Assembly: GCF_022489065.1 (NCBI RefSeq)
Contig: NZ_JAKVTW010000019.1
Location: 1 to 64,000, forward strand
Length of the DNA stretch: 64,000 nucleotides
Direction: 5' to 3'
Source of the DNA: Vreelandella neptunia
Lineage (GTDB): Bacteria; Pseudomonadota; Gammaproteobacteria; Pseudomonadales; Halomonadaceae
Shown piece by piece: positions 25,059 through 33,361 of this stretch (positions within the stretch are counted from its first letter, which is position 1; every line of letters starts with the position of its first letter). The notes beneath the pieces are model-generated. The model had not been told where the DNA came from, made no database searches, and saw only the letters and a list, made by a program, of their open reading frames with translations. A program made the position numbers and the translations under genes.

Positions 25059-27008
25059 ATGACAATGACAGATGTCTTATTCTCCAGTTTGGGGCAGTTG
25101 TTTACTGTTCCCCATATGCTGTACATGGTGATTGGTGTCCTGATTGGGCTGATTGTGGGCATCATTCCTGGGCTTGGCGGCATTGCCGGTATGTCGCTTC
25201 TGTTACCGTTTCTTTATGGCATGGAGCCTTCCGTTGCTCTGGGCATGCTGATGGGCTTAGTGGCGGTGATCCCCACTGGCGATACGTTTGCCTCTGTACT
25301 GCTTGGCATTCCAGGCTCTAGCGCTTCCCAGGCCACCGTTGTAGACGGTTTTGCGCTGGCAAAAAAAGGGCAGGCGGCACGAGCGCTCTCTAGCGCATTT
25401 CTGTCATCAATGATCGGCGGGCTTATCGGTGCGCTGGTGCTGACGGCCTTTATCCTCATTGCCCGGCCTGTCGTACTCTCGTTCTCTTCCTCAGAGCTGT
25501 TTATGTTGACGCTGCTGGGGCTCTCCATGGTGGCGGTGCTGTCTGGCAAGGATGTCTTTAAAGGCATTGCTGCCTGCGGCGTTGGCTTACTGGTGGGTAC
25601 CATCGGTATGGCACCCGCCACTGGGGAGTTCCGGCTGCCGTTTGAAATTGACTACCTCTACGACGGGTTGCCGTTAGTGGTGGTGGGGTTAGGTATTTTT
25701 GCGCTGCCTGAAATTATTGATTTATTAGTGAAGCGTGGCGCGATTGCCGAGCAGCCCTGCCAATTGGGCAAAGGCTGGAAAGAGGGCGTCAAGGATGTGG
25801 CCAAGCGGCCTGGTTTAGTGGCTCGCTGTGCGGGTATTGGCAGCTTGATGGGCACGATTCCTGGCTTGGCAGGCTCAGTGGTGGATTGGCTCACCTACGG
25901 CCATGCGGTGCAGAGCGCCAAAGACAAGTCTCAGTTTGGTAAAGGTGATATTCGTGGCGTGATTGCGCCGGAGTCGGCTAACAACGCCTGTGCCTGCGGG
26001 GCGATGGTACCCACGCTGCTGTTTGGTATTCCTGGGTCTGGAACGGCGGCGGTGTTTTTAGGTGGTTTGCTACTGCTGGGCCTTCAGCCTGGGGTGAGTA
26101 TGTTGGAGACGAACCTTGACCTGACGTACACCATTATTTGGTCGTTAGCCCTGGCGAATATTTTAGGTGCTGCGCTCTGTTTGGGGTTAGCGCGCCCGGT
26201 GGCGAGCTTAACGCGAGTGCCGTTCGTGATTTTAGCGCCGCTAATCACCATTTTGATTCTCTTTGCGGCCTATCAAGCAACGCGTTCGCTAGGGGATCTC
26301 TTTGCACTCGGCATTATTGGCGCGATTGGCGTGCTGTTTAAGCAGGCGAACTGGTCTCGTCCCGCCTTCTTGATCGGCTTCGTGCTCGCACCGGGTGCTG
26401 AAGCGTACTTCTATCAAGCCGCTCAGTTTCAAGGAGCTGAGGCCTTTATGCGGCCTGGCGTGCTGATCATTGGCGCACTGATTGCGGCCTCACTGCTACT
26501 TCCGCCGCTACGCAGCTACTTGAAAAAGCGCCGTCGAGCAGATGAGTCCACGACCCAGGAGTTTCAGGAGGAAGTGACTCCGCTGGCACTGGGCGTGATC
26601 GATGTCGCTTTGCTGGGCAGCCTGTTAGCAGTCGCGGGATACATGTGGTGGGCGTTTGCGGATCTTTCCATGCTGGGCGGCATCATGCCTAGGCTGGCGA
26701 TTGCCATTATTGTAGCGGCGTGCGTGCTGGAAATTATCAGAACGGTCATCAAACCCATGAAGTGGCAAACTCAAACATTAAGTCAGCAGTTGCTTTGGGT
26801 CGCCGGCTTCTTCGCGTTGATTGGAGGCGTAATGGTGTTGGGCTTCCTATTTGCCGCTGCGGTATTTTGCCTAGGGTTCTTGCTCGTAGTGGCACGGATG
26901 AAGCCCGTGGCGGCGGTAGGTTTGGCGGCTGGCGTCACGCTATTCTTGATGGGGATGGCGAACCTGCTAACGCTGACCTATCCGACAGGGATGCTTGCCG
27001 GTTTGTAA
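25059..27008 (+). CDS. TctA-TctB fusion, tripartite tricarboxylate transporter permease
   Basis: A 649-residue membrane protein. Residues 1 to about 490 form TctA: GVLIGLIVGIIPGLGGIAGMSLLLPF (first inverted half), IPTGDTFASVLLGIPGSSASQATVVDGF, RCAGIGSLMGTIPGLAGSVVDWLTYGH, ACGAMVPTLLFGIPGSGTAAVFLGGLLL. A charged linker (KKRRRADESTTQEFQEEV) leads to about 145 residues with four helices that match TctB (LLGSLLAVAGYMWW, GMANLLTLTYPTGMLAGL). TctB is normally a separate gene. The ATG at 25059 is preferred to a GTG 13 codons upstream that overlaps the intercistronic hairpin. The transporter uses an ion gradient, probably sodium. Confidence 0.88.
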   Translation: MTMTDVLFSSLGQLFTVPHMLYMVIGVLIGLIVGIIPGLGGIAGMSLLLPFLYGMEPSVALGMLMGLVAVIPTGDTFASVLLGIPGSSASQATVVDGFALAKKGQAARALSSAFLSSMIGGLIGALVLTAFILIARPVVLSFSSSELFMLTLLGLSMVAVLSGKDVFKGIAACGVGLLVGTIGMAPATGEFRLPFEIDYLYDGLPLVVVGLGIFALPEIIDLLVKRGAIAEQPCQLGKGWKEGVKDVAKRPGLVARCAGIGSLMGTIPGLAGSVVDWLTYGHAVQSAKDKSQFGKGDIRGVIAPESANNACACGAMVPTLLFGIPGSGTAAVFLGGLLLLGLQPGVSMLETNLDLTYTIIWSLALANILGAALCLGLARPVASLTRVPFVILAPLITILILFAAYQATRSLGDLFALGIIGAIGVLFKQANWSRPAFLIGFVLAPGAEAYFYQAAQFQGAEAFMRPGVLIIGALIAASLLLPPLRSYLKKRRRADESTTQEFQEEVTPLALGVIDVALLGSLLAVAGYMWWAFADLSMLGGIMPRLAIAIIVAACVLEIIRTVIKPMKWQTQTLSQQLLWVAGFFALIGGVMVLGFLFAAAVFCLGFLLVVARMKPVAAVGLAAGVTLFLMGMANLLTLTYPTGMLAGL

Positions 27009-27030
27009 AAAAATCGCGTTAGGGACGTAG

Positions 27031-27062
27031 ACACAAAAAGCCATTAAATTGGCTTTTTGTGT
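27031..27062. terminator. Bidirectional intrinsic terminator after the TTT operon
   Basis: A perfect 13-base stem, ACACAAAAAGCCA (27031-27043) with TGGCTTTTTGTGT (27050-27062), and a six-base loop TTAAAT. The stem itself ends in A- and T-runs, so it works for both the TctA-B gene (plus) and the convergent RidA gene (minus). Confidence 0.85.
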
Positions 27063-27071
27063 TTAAAGAAA

Positions 27072-27461
27072 TTAACGACTTGCGCGCTTCGCCATCACGG
27101 TAATTTCAACACTGCTACCTCCACAGATATTAGGCGATTCGGTGCAGGTACGGGCTGGGTAGCGGCCAGGTTCAAAGTACTCCGCATAAACACTGTCCAT
27201 GTCTTGGATGGCATGTAGGTCAGTGAGGTGAATATCCACGCGCACCACATCGGCAAGACTGCCACCTTCCATTTCGAGCATGCGCAACAGTGCACGCATC
27301 ACGAGACGGGTCTCTTCTTTAACATCACCTTGAACGGCATGGCCGTTAGACAGGTCAGCAACAGTCAAGCCAGAGATAAAGACATAGTGATCATCAACTA
27401 CCATGTGGCTACCAGGGAAGCTTGGTGTGGGCATGGTAGGGTCATTCATAAAGGTGGGCAT
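27072..27461 (-). CDS. RidA-family protein (YjgF/UK114)
   Basis: A 129-residue RidA-like protein. VFISGLTVADLSNGHAVQGDVKEETRLVMRALLRMLEMEGGSLADVVRVDIHLTDL is the core, and YPARTCTESPNICGGSSVEITVMAKR holds the conserved Arg and C-terminal Glu of the trimer active site. The start was set at 27461 because AAGGAG lies just upstream and the family begins here; a longer frame is not supported. RidA proteins hydrolyse reactive enamine/imine intermediates. The active-site arginine pattern looks complete, but subgroup assignment is uncertain. Confidence 0.85.
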   Translation of the reverse strand: MPTFMNDPTMPTPSFPGSHMVVDDHYVFISGLTVADLSNGHAVQGDVKEETRLVMRALLRMLEMEGGSLADVVRVDIHLTDLHAIQDMDSVYAEYFEPGRYPARTCTESPNICGGSSVEITVMAKRASR

Positions 27462-27631
27462 ATTAGCTCCTTCTAAGTGATGTTCACGCTTACGTTCCCT
27501 TTCGACAGGGTATGAACAGTAGTGTTCAGTATCAGCAAAAATGAATGGACGTAGTGCGTAGCACATCATGCTGTCAAAAAGGTGATGTTTGTTCTAGGCT
27601 TGCGGCTTTTCAGTCGGCGAGGATGATTCAA

Positions 27632-28195
27632 ATGAAAGTCGTACACGTTAACGCAGAGGCCCAGCGCAACGCCTGTCTGGCGCGATTATGCGCTGAGGTT
27701 TACGGACAAGACGCCGGTCTGACGCCGTTGGTCGTATTTACCGGTACCTGCAGTGTTTTTTTTCCACAAGAAGCGGCGCGTCTGTTTGCGGCCGTTGATG
27801 GCAATGGTAAGCCGCTAGCGCTGGCGCTGCTGGTGCTAGACGAAGAGGGCGAGGGCATGACGGTAACTCACGCCTGCGCGTTTGATCAGCCAGATGCTCA
27901 GCAGCGCTTGATTCGTGAGCTGACCTTGAAAGCACCGCTTCGTGTCGAGGTGGATAATGCGGAGAAAGAAGCGTTTTACCAGCAAAGTGGCATTAAGCGG
28001 TGGTTTGGTGGCGTAGGTGGCAAGAGAATAGGCTTGGGAGCCCGCCATCCCGCCAAAAGTGTTGGCGAACTGGCCCCCACCTTGAGCTTGGATGAAGCTC
28101 TTATACTGCGTCGGTTCAAGCATGATCCAAAAGCTTTTGAAGAAGCAAAACTGGCATTCTTGAAAGGCTTGAATGATTTCCCGCACGTTCTTTAA
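27632..28195 (+). CDS. Hypothetical protein, 187 residues
   Basis: A soluble protein I cannot assign. It has alternating strands and helices (MKVVHVNAEAQRN, LTPLVVFTGTCSVFFPQEAARLFAAVDGNGKPLALALLVLD) and a later GIKRWFGGVGGKRIGLGARHP segment. The strand order, and QQSGIKRWFGG in particular, weakly recalls acetyltransferase-type folds, but the acetyl-CoA loop is not visible. The start at 27632 has GAGG nine bases upstream; longer frames run into the RidA upstream region. It is transcribed alone. Confidence 0.6.
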   Translation: MKVVHVNAEAQRNACLARLCAEVYGQDAGLTPLVVFTGTCSVFFPQEAARLFAAVDGNGKPLALALLVLDEEGEGMTVTHACAFDQPDAQQRLIRELTLKAPLRVEVDNAEKEAFYQQSGIKRWFGGVGGKRIGLGARHPAKSVGELAPTLSLDEALILRRFKHDPKAFEEAKLAFLKGLNDFPHVL

Positions 28196-28317
28196 TGGCG
28201 ATTTGAAAACGTCGTGTTCCATTTTTGGCAACCGTTTTGCACCTTGTTGTCATGGTGTTGCCGGTTTGGCTGGGTAATATAGTTTAGCTACTTGTTAATA
28301 CTGTTAAGGAAAAGCGT

Positions 28318-28848
28318 ATGTCGATATTGGTTATGGATACAAAAGTTCGTTATGGAGCAGTCAGCCGATTTTTTCACTGGGGGATGGCGCTGCTGTTTGC
28401 GTGGCAATTTACCAGCGCCACGGCGCACTGGCTATTTCCCGATACCCCCTTTGAGGAGTTCTTCTGGGGCACACACTACACCGTGGGAGTATCGTTACTT
28501 TCTCTGGTAGTACTGCGGGCGCTCTGGGCGTTGGCGAATGCGTCTCGCCGCCCACCATCAGTCAGCGTAATGGCCAAACTTGGGCATATTGCCCTCTATG
28601 GGCTAATGATCGCCGTGCCAACCATTGCACTTATTCGCCAGTTTGGCTCTGGGCGCTCGCTCGAGGTCTTTGGTATTACGCTGATGGCTGGCTTTGAGGG
28701 CGAAGAAATCACCTGGATGACGGATCTCGGCGGGCTGCTACACGGTGAGCTAGGCTGGACGTTGCTTGCACTCGTCGTAGGGCACATCGTGATGGCTTTC
28801 CTGCATCGCAAGCTGACCCATCACAATGTACTGACACGGATGCGTTGA
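28318..28848 (+). CDS. Cytochrome b561 family protein
   Basis: A 176-residue four-helix membrane protein of the YodB/CybB type. Histidines for two b-hemes are in FFHWGMALLFAW (helix 1), GTHYTVGVSLL (helix 2) and, in the last helix, LLHGELGWTLLALVVGHIVMAFLHRKL. The start has AAGGAAAA upstream. Such proteins pass electrons from the quinone pool, in some cases to superoxide. It is a single gene between the hypothetical gene and the convergent VWA gene. Confidence 0.88.
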   Translation: MSILVMDTKVRYGAVSRFFHWGMALLFAWQFTSATAHWLFPDTPFEEFFWGTHYTVGVSLLSLVVLRALWALANASRRPPSVSVMAKLGHIALYGLMIAVPTIALIRQFGSGRSLEVFGITLMAGFEGEEITWMTDLGGLLHGELGWTLLALVVGHIVMAFLHRKLTHHNVLTRMR

Positions 28849-28872
28849 TTTAAGTCATTACGATTTAAGCCA

Positions 28873-30054
28873 TTACTTCTTCGCCAATTCCCGCATGGCG
28901 GTTTCTAACCCTTCAAGCGTCATGGGATACATGCGGTCTTCGATAATTTCACGAATGAGCTTGGTCGAGTAGGTGTACTCCCAGGCGCGGGGCGGTAAAG
29001 GGTTAAGCCATGCCAAACGCGGAAACGTATCGCATAGACGCTTTAGCCAAACGCCGCCCGGTTCGTCATTGAAATGCTCTACGCTGCCTCCAGGGTGAGA
29101 CACTTCATAAGGTGACATGGCAGCATCGCCGACAATGACGACTTGGTAGTCCGCGCCGTAAGTATGCAGCACATCCATCGTCGGAATGCGTTCATTGCCA
29201 CGACGTTGGTTATTACGCCAAACACCTTCATACAGGCAGTTATGAAAGTAGAAGTGCTCAAGGTGCTTAAATTCCGAGCGAGCCGCTGAAAAGAGCTCTT
29301 CGCAAACGCGAATATGGTCATCCATTGAGCCGCCCACATCTAGAAACAGCAGCACTTTTACGGTGTTATGACGCTCTGGGCGCATCTGTACGTTCAGTAG
29401 CCCTGCGTCTCGGGCCGTTTCTCGGATAGTGCTATCAACGTCAAACTCTTCCAGCGCCCCTTGGCGGGCAAACTTGCGCAACCGACGCAGCGCCATTTTG
29501 ATATTGCGGGTACCTAACTCTAAAGAGTCGTCATAGTCTTGGAAGCGCCGCTCGTCCCACACCTTGGTAGCGCGGCGGTGGCGGGAGCCATCCTGGCCAA
29601 TACGAATGCCTTCCGGGTTGTAGCCGTAAGCGCCAAACGGGCTAGTGCCACCGGTGCCAATCCACTTATTGCCGCCAGCGTGGCGCTCTTTTTGCTCCTC
29701 CAGGCGTTTTTTAAACGTCTCGATGAGTTCTTCGAGGCCGCCCAGGGATTCGATTTTGGCTTTCTCTTCGTCAGTAAGCTGCTTCTCAAATTCACGGCGC
29801 AGCCACTCGTCGGGGATCAGCGCCTCAATGGCGGCGTCCATATCTTCGAGGCCTTTAAACCATACGGAGAAGGCGCGATCAAAACGGTCAAAGTGGCGCT
29901 CGTCTTTAACCATCACCGTGCGGGCTACCTGATAGAAAGCCTCCATGTCGGCGAATACCACACCGCGCTCCACCACGGCGTGAAGATCCAATAGCTCACG
30001 CAGCGATACCGGCACGCCCGCGCGCTTTAACGTCTCAAACAGGCCGATAAACAT
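28873..30054 (-). CDS. VWA-domain protein partner of MoxR ATPase
   Basis: A 393-residue protein. The C-terminal half is a von Willebrand A domain: VKVLLFLDVGGSMDDHIRVCEELFSAARSEF is the first strand and MIDAS loop, here D-V-G-G-S in place of the usual D-x-S-x-S. The N-terminal half is helical and charged (LEELIETFKKRLEEQKERHAGG). The gene begins three bases after the MoxR stop. The pair resembles MoxR/CoxE-type chaperone modules that insert metals or activate enzymes. No client enzyme is nearby, so the target is unknown. Confidence 0.85.
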   Translation of the reverse strand: MFIGLFETLKRAGVPVSLRELLDLHAVVERGVVFADMEAFYQVARTVMVKDERHFDRFDRAFSVWFKGLEDMDAAIEALIPDEWLRREFEKQLTDEEKAKIESLGGLEELIETFKKRLEEQKERHAGGNKWIGTGGTSPFGAYGYNPEGIRIGQDGSRHRRATKVWDERRFQDYDDSLELGTRNIKMALRRLRKFARQGALEEFDVDSTIRETARDAGLLNVQMRPERHNTVKVLLFLDVGGSMDDHIRVCEELFSAARSEFKHLEHFYFHNCLYEGVWRNNQRRGNERIPTMDVLHTYGADYQVVIVGDAAMSPYEVSHPGGSVEHFNDEPGGVWLKRLCDTFPRLAWLNPLPPRAWEYTYSTKLIREIIEDRMYPMTLEGLETAMRELAKK

Positions 30055-30057
30055 GGC

Positions 30058-30912
30058 TTAGCGCCCTGTGCCTTTCTGGCGACGGATCATAAACGCGAGC
30101 CGTTCAAGCAGTTGGGTGTCCTGCTCGTTTTTAACCAGTGCGCCGGCCACCGGTGGCAGCGCTTTGGCTGGGTCACGGTTATAGAGCGCTTCTTGGGCAA
30201 TGTCGTCAGCCATTAGCAGTTTGAGCCAATCGACTAGCTCAGACGTTGAGGGTTTTTTCTTGAGGCCTGGCGCTTTACGCAGCTCGAAAAACACCTCTAA
30301 GGCTTCGCTGACCAGCTTGGGGGCGATATCAGGAAAGTGAACATCAACAATTGCCTGCATGGTTTCGCGATCAGGGAACTCGATGTAGTGGAAAAAACAG
30401 CGGCGCAGAAAGGCATCCGGCAGCTCTTTTTCATTGTTCGAGGTAATAACGATGATCGGGCGCTGTTCGGCACGGATGGTTTCACCGGTTTCGTAAACGT
30501 GGAACTCCATACGGTCCAGCTCTTGGAGCAGGTCGTTGGGGAATTCGATATCCGCTTTGTCGATCTCATCGATCAGCAACACCACACGCTCACCTGCAGT
30601 AAAGGCTTCCCATAGTTTACCGGGCTTGATGTAGTTACCAACATTCTCCACACCTTCGACGCCCAACTGTGAATCTCGCAGGCGGCTGACTGCGTCATAC
30701 TCATACAGCCCTTGGGCCGCTTTGGTGCTTGATTTGATATGCCAGGTGATCAGCTTTGTGCCGAGTGATTCTGCCAGCTCCTCCGCCAGTAGCGTTTTAC
30801 CAGTACCTGGCTCACCTTTGATAAGTAGTGGTCGCTCCAGTACCACGGCGGCATTTACCGCCTGCTTGAGCGCATCGGTTGCGATATAGGAAGAAGTGGA
30901 TTCAAACGCCAT
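30058..30912 (-). CDS. MoxR-type AAA+ ATPase
   Basis: A 284-residue AAA+ protein. Walker A is KGEPGTGKTLLAEE, Walker B VVLLIDEIDKAD, sensor 1 PIIVITSNNEKELPDAFLRRC, and the helix-2 insert LYEYDAVSRLRDSQLG is characteristic of the MoxR group. The start at 30912 gives the family N-terminus; a 31-codon upstream extension has no similarity. It is followed after three bases by its VWA partner. It works as an ATP-driven chaperone in the cytoplasm; the substrate is unknown. Confidence 0.9.
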   Translation of the reverse strand: MAFESTSSYIATDALKQAVNAAVVLERPLLIKGEPGTGKTLLAEELAESLGTKLITWHIKSSTKAAQGLYEYDAVSRLRDSQLGVEGVENVGNYIKPGKLWEAFTAGERVVLLIDEIDKADIEFPNDLLQELDRMEFHVYETGETIRAEQRPIIVITSNNEKELPDAFLRRCFFHYIEFPDRETMQAIVDVHFPDIAPKLVSEALEVFFELRKAPGLKKKPSTSELVDWLKLLMADDIAQEALYNRDPAKALPPVAGALVKNEQDTQLLERLAFMIRRQKGTGR

Positions 30913-31212
30913 AGCGGGCCTCGGCTTGTCGAAAGCATGATAAATATCAGATTCAAACAAGTGTACGTGAGGTAAACCCCAAGGCCAACGGATACTGAGT
31001 GGCATTTCAATTGGTTGATGATGCTCCAGACGACATCAATTTTATGAAAAGTGAATAGCTTGGGTTTGTGTATCTTTTTTTTAATTTAGGTGTGCTTTTG
31101 GTAACAGTTTTTGCTGCAATTAAATTAAGATACCAGAAGTTAGCGCTGTTATTGGTAAGTCTTTAGCCGTCAAAATGGCCAAACAATGTAGTTAGCATGT
31201 AGGAGAAATCGG
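30913..31212. other. Intergenic region between MoxR and the diguanylate cyclase
   Basis: Divergent promoter region, rich in A+T. On the plus side TTGGTA (31098-31103) and TAAATT (31121-31126) are separated by 17 bases and could be the promoter of the cyclase gene. AGGAGA at 31201 is its ribosome binding site. Nothing else is recognised. Confidence 0.4.
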
Positions 31213-32874
31213 GTGGTAAAGGATAAGCAGAAGACCTTGGAGAGCAAGCTAGCGGTATTGAAACAGAGCTACTTAGCTACTTTAAAGGCCGACTTGGCGG
31301 CGCTTTTCCAAGTGTTTATGCAAATCTCTTTTGAAGTGCAGATTAGCGACTGTACTTTGAATAGCGATAGGCAAGTGGTGAATGCATCGTCAAAAATGGC
31401 GCTGGATAATGTTTCGCAACGTTTGCACAAAATAGCTGGCTCTGCAGGTACCTTTGGCTTTCATGCTGTTGGACAACAAGCGAGAACACTAGAAGTGACG
31501 TTGCAAAGCTGGTTAGAGGCAAGCGATGCGCTACCTGCTTCCTCAGTGCTAAAAGCGTTTGCTCAGCAGCTACAAAAACTGCAAAGCGAAGTACTGCTCG
31601 ACATCCAGTCGAGACCTAGCGTAGTGGCTGGCGAAAGCGCTATATCGTCTGCCACCGTCATTTGGCTAATCGAAGAAGACTTCGATTTAGGCAACAGCAT
31701 TTTAGAGCAATTAAGTAATTTTAGTTATACTGTTAGGCTTTTTTCATCAATTGAGCAGGTTAGTGAGCTTTCTAGCAAAGTAGCACCGGACATTGTAATC
31801 GTGGACGTAAGGGGCAATTTGGGTCAGTTGGCCTCACTTAGTAAGCTTTCCTGCCCACTGCTTTTCATTAGTGAACAAGACACCTTTGATGCGCGAATTC
31901 ATGCCGCGCAAATGAATGCACAAGGTTACTTTTTAAAGCCTCTTAATATTCCCCAATTAGTTAACCGGCTGGAGCAGTTGTTAAACGATAGGCAGGCACC
32001 ACCCGCACGCATCATGATTATCGATGATGACGACCAATTGGCAATGTATTATCAATTGGTGCTGGAGGCTGCTGGTATGGAGGTGCTTATTCTGGAGACT
32101 TCTTGCGAAATAATGGAGCATATAAGCTTATTCCGCCCTGAAATGCTGCTCATGGATGTTCATATGCCTATATACAATGGGGCTGATTTAGCCGCAGTGG
32201 TTAGGCAGTATGACGAGTGGAGTAATTTACCCATTGTGTTCCTTTCTGCAGAAACGGATCTGAATAAGCAAATTGATACCCTCAGCCCTGGGGCCGATGA
32301 CTTTCTAGCTAAGCCTATATTAGCGGCTCAGTTGGTGACTTCAGTGCGATCCCGGATAGCGAGAGCAAGAACCCTGTCAGCGTTATTGAACAAGGATAGT
32401 TTAACCGGGCTACTCAAGCATGCCAGTATTAAAAGTGCAGCCGTGAATGAAGCCACACGCGGCTACCGTCAGAAGTACCCTGTCGTTGTGGCAATGATTG
32501 ATATCGATAATTTTAAGATGGTTAATGATACCCATGGCCACGCAGTAGGGGATGTGGTGATTTCCTCAGTGGCGACGCTGCTGCGACAACGTCTTCGTCA
32601 GACGGATGTGATTGGTCGCTATGGCGGAGAGGAGTTTTTAATTGTGCTGCCGCATTGTGGAGCGGAAGACGGCTGGAAATGTCTTGAAGATATTCGTGAG
32701 TACTTTTCACGGCTAAGCTTTAGGCAGGGCGAGATTGAGTTTGCCTGCACGCTCTCCGCAGGCTTGGTGTGTAGCTCAAGCGTACCCGCAGATGAGCGAG
32801 AAACCTTATTGGTGGCTGCGGATGAGGCGCTCTATCGAGCTAAACGTGGTGGTCGCAATAAAGTGTCTTATTAA
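31213..32874 (+). CDS. HPt-REC-REC-GGDEF diguanylate cyclase
   Basis: A 553-residue signalling protein starting at GTG. Residues 15-130 form a histidine-phosphotransfer helix bundle with His72 in LHKIAGSAGTFGF. Residues 147-258 are a receiver domain (acidic EED, Asp198, Lys242). Residues 265-385 are a second receiver (DDDD, Asp315 in LLMDVHMP, Lys367). Residues 390-553 are a GGDEF domain with GGEEF at 471-475 and an I-site R462-x-x-D465, so product inhibition by c-di-GMP is expected. There is no membrane segment. Phosphoryl flow through the HPt and two receivers probably sets cyclase activity. No cognate kinase is adjacent. Confidence 0.92.
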   Translation: MVKDKQKTLESKLAVLKQSYLATLKADLAALFQVFMQISFEVQISDCTLNSDRQVVNASSKMALDNVSQRLHKIAGSAGTFGFHAVGQQARTLEVTLQSWLEASDALPASSVLKAFAQQLQKLQSEVLLDIQSRPSVVAGESAISSATVIWLIEEDFDLGNSILEQLSNFSYTVRLFSSIEQVSELSSKVAPDIVIVDVRGNLGQLASLSKLSCPLLFISEQDTFDARIHAAQMNAQGYFLKPLNIPQLVNRLEQLLNDRQAPPARIMIIDDDDQLAMYYQLVLEAAGMEVLILETSCEIMEHISLFRPEMLLMDVHMPIYNGADLAAVVRQYDEWSNLPIVFLSAETDLNKQIDTLSPGADDFLAKPILAAQLVTSVRSRIARARTLSALLNKDSLTGLLKHASIKSAAVNEATRGYRQKYPVVVAMIDIDNFKMVNDTHGHAVGDVVISSVATLLRQRLRQTDVIGRYGGEEFLIVLPHCGAEDGWKCLEDIREYFSRLSFRQGEIEFACTLSAGLVCSSSVPADERETLLVAADEALYRAKRGGRNKVSY

Positions 32875-33166
32875 GCCCAAGCTAACGATGTCTGTGCATT
32901 TATGATGCGATTTAGCCTTCTCGTGAGCGAAACTGGTGCAAATTACTTGCTGCAACGCGATGCAGGTTGATGCTGAAGGTCGATTTTTTATTTAAAATGT
33001 TGATATTAATGGCATTTAATAAAAATGGCACGCAGATCGCAATATATATGGCAAAGGGTGACTGAATAGAGAAACAACGGATTAGTAAACGTGCTTCTCT
33101 CCCTTCTTCACCTACATCGCTACTAACTGTAGTGATAAACCGAGTGAGCTGGCGTGCTCCACCTGG

Positions 33167-33189
33167 GTCCCCTTCGGGGGACTTTTTTT
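33167..33189 (+). terminator. Strong intrinsic terminator
   Basis: GTCCCC (33167-33172) pairs with GGGGAC (33177-33182) around a stable TTCG tetraloop, followed by seven T residues. It lies almost 300 bases downstream of the cyclase stop codon, unusually far for the terminator of that gene. Confidence 0.85.
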
Positions 33190-33257
33190 ATGCCTGAATT
33201 TTATGTAGAGAAAAACTATCGGCCGTGAATTACTTATAACAATATTTTACAAGAAAT

Positions 33258-33286
33258 TTGGAAACAGTGTTCGTATACTCTATACT
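33258..33286 (+). promoter_or_regulatory. Sigma-70 promoter of the OmpW gene
   Basis: TTGGAA (-35, 33258-33263) and TATACT (-10, 33281-33286) are separated by exactly 17 bases. The -10 is part of an A/T repeat in which TATACT occurs twice. About 75 bases of leader precede the start codon. Confidence 0.6.
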
Positions 33287-33361
33287 GTATAGGAAAGTTG
33301 GATAGCAAGTATCGCAATCCTAACGCGCAAGGAACGGCGCATAGCATAGAGGATGAACCTG

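Larger units (their letters stand above)
32875..33361. other. Long intergenic region before the OmpW gene
   Basis: Contains an intrinsic terminator (33167-33189) about 290 bases after the cyclase stop, then a good promoter (33258-33286) for the outer-membrane gene. No frame with a ribosome binding site is visible in the first 280 bases. The distance leaves room for an independent small RNA ending at that terminator. Confidence 0.45.

Noticed and set aside
30913..31005. Longer MoxR N-terminus
   Set aside because: The extra residues have no similarity to the family and no ribosome binding site precedes them.
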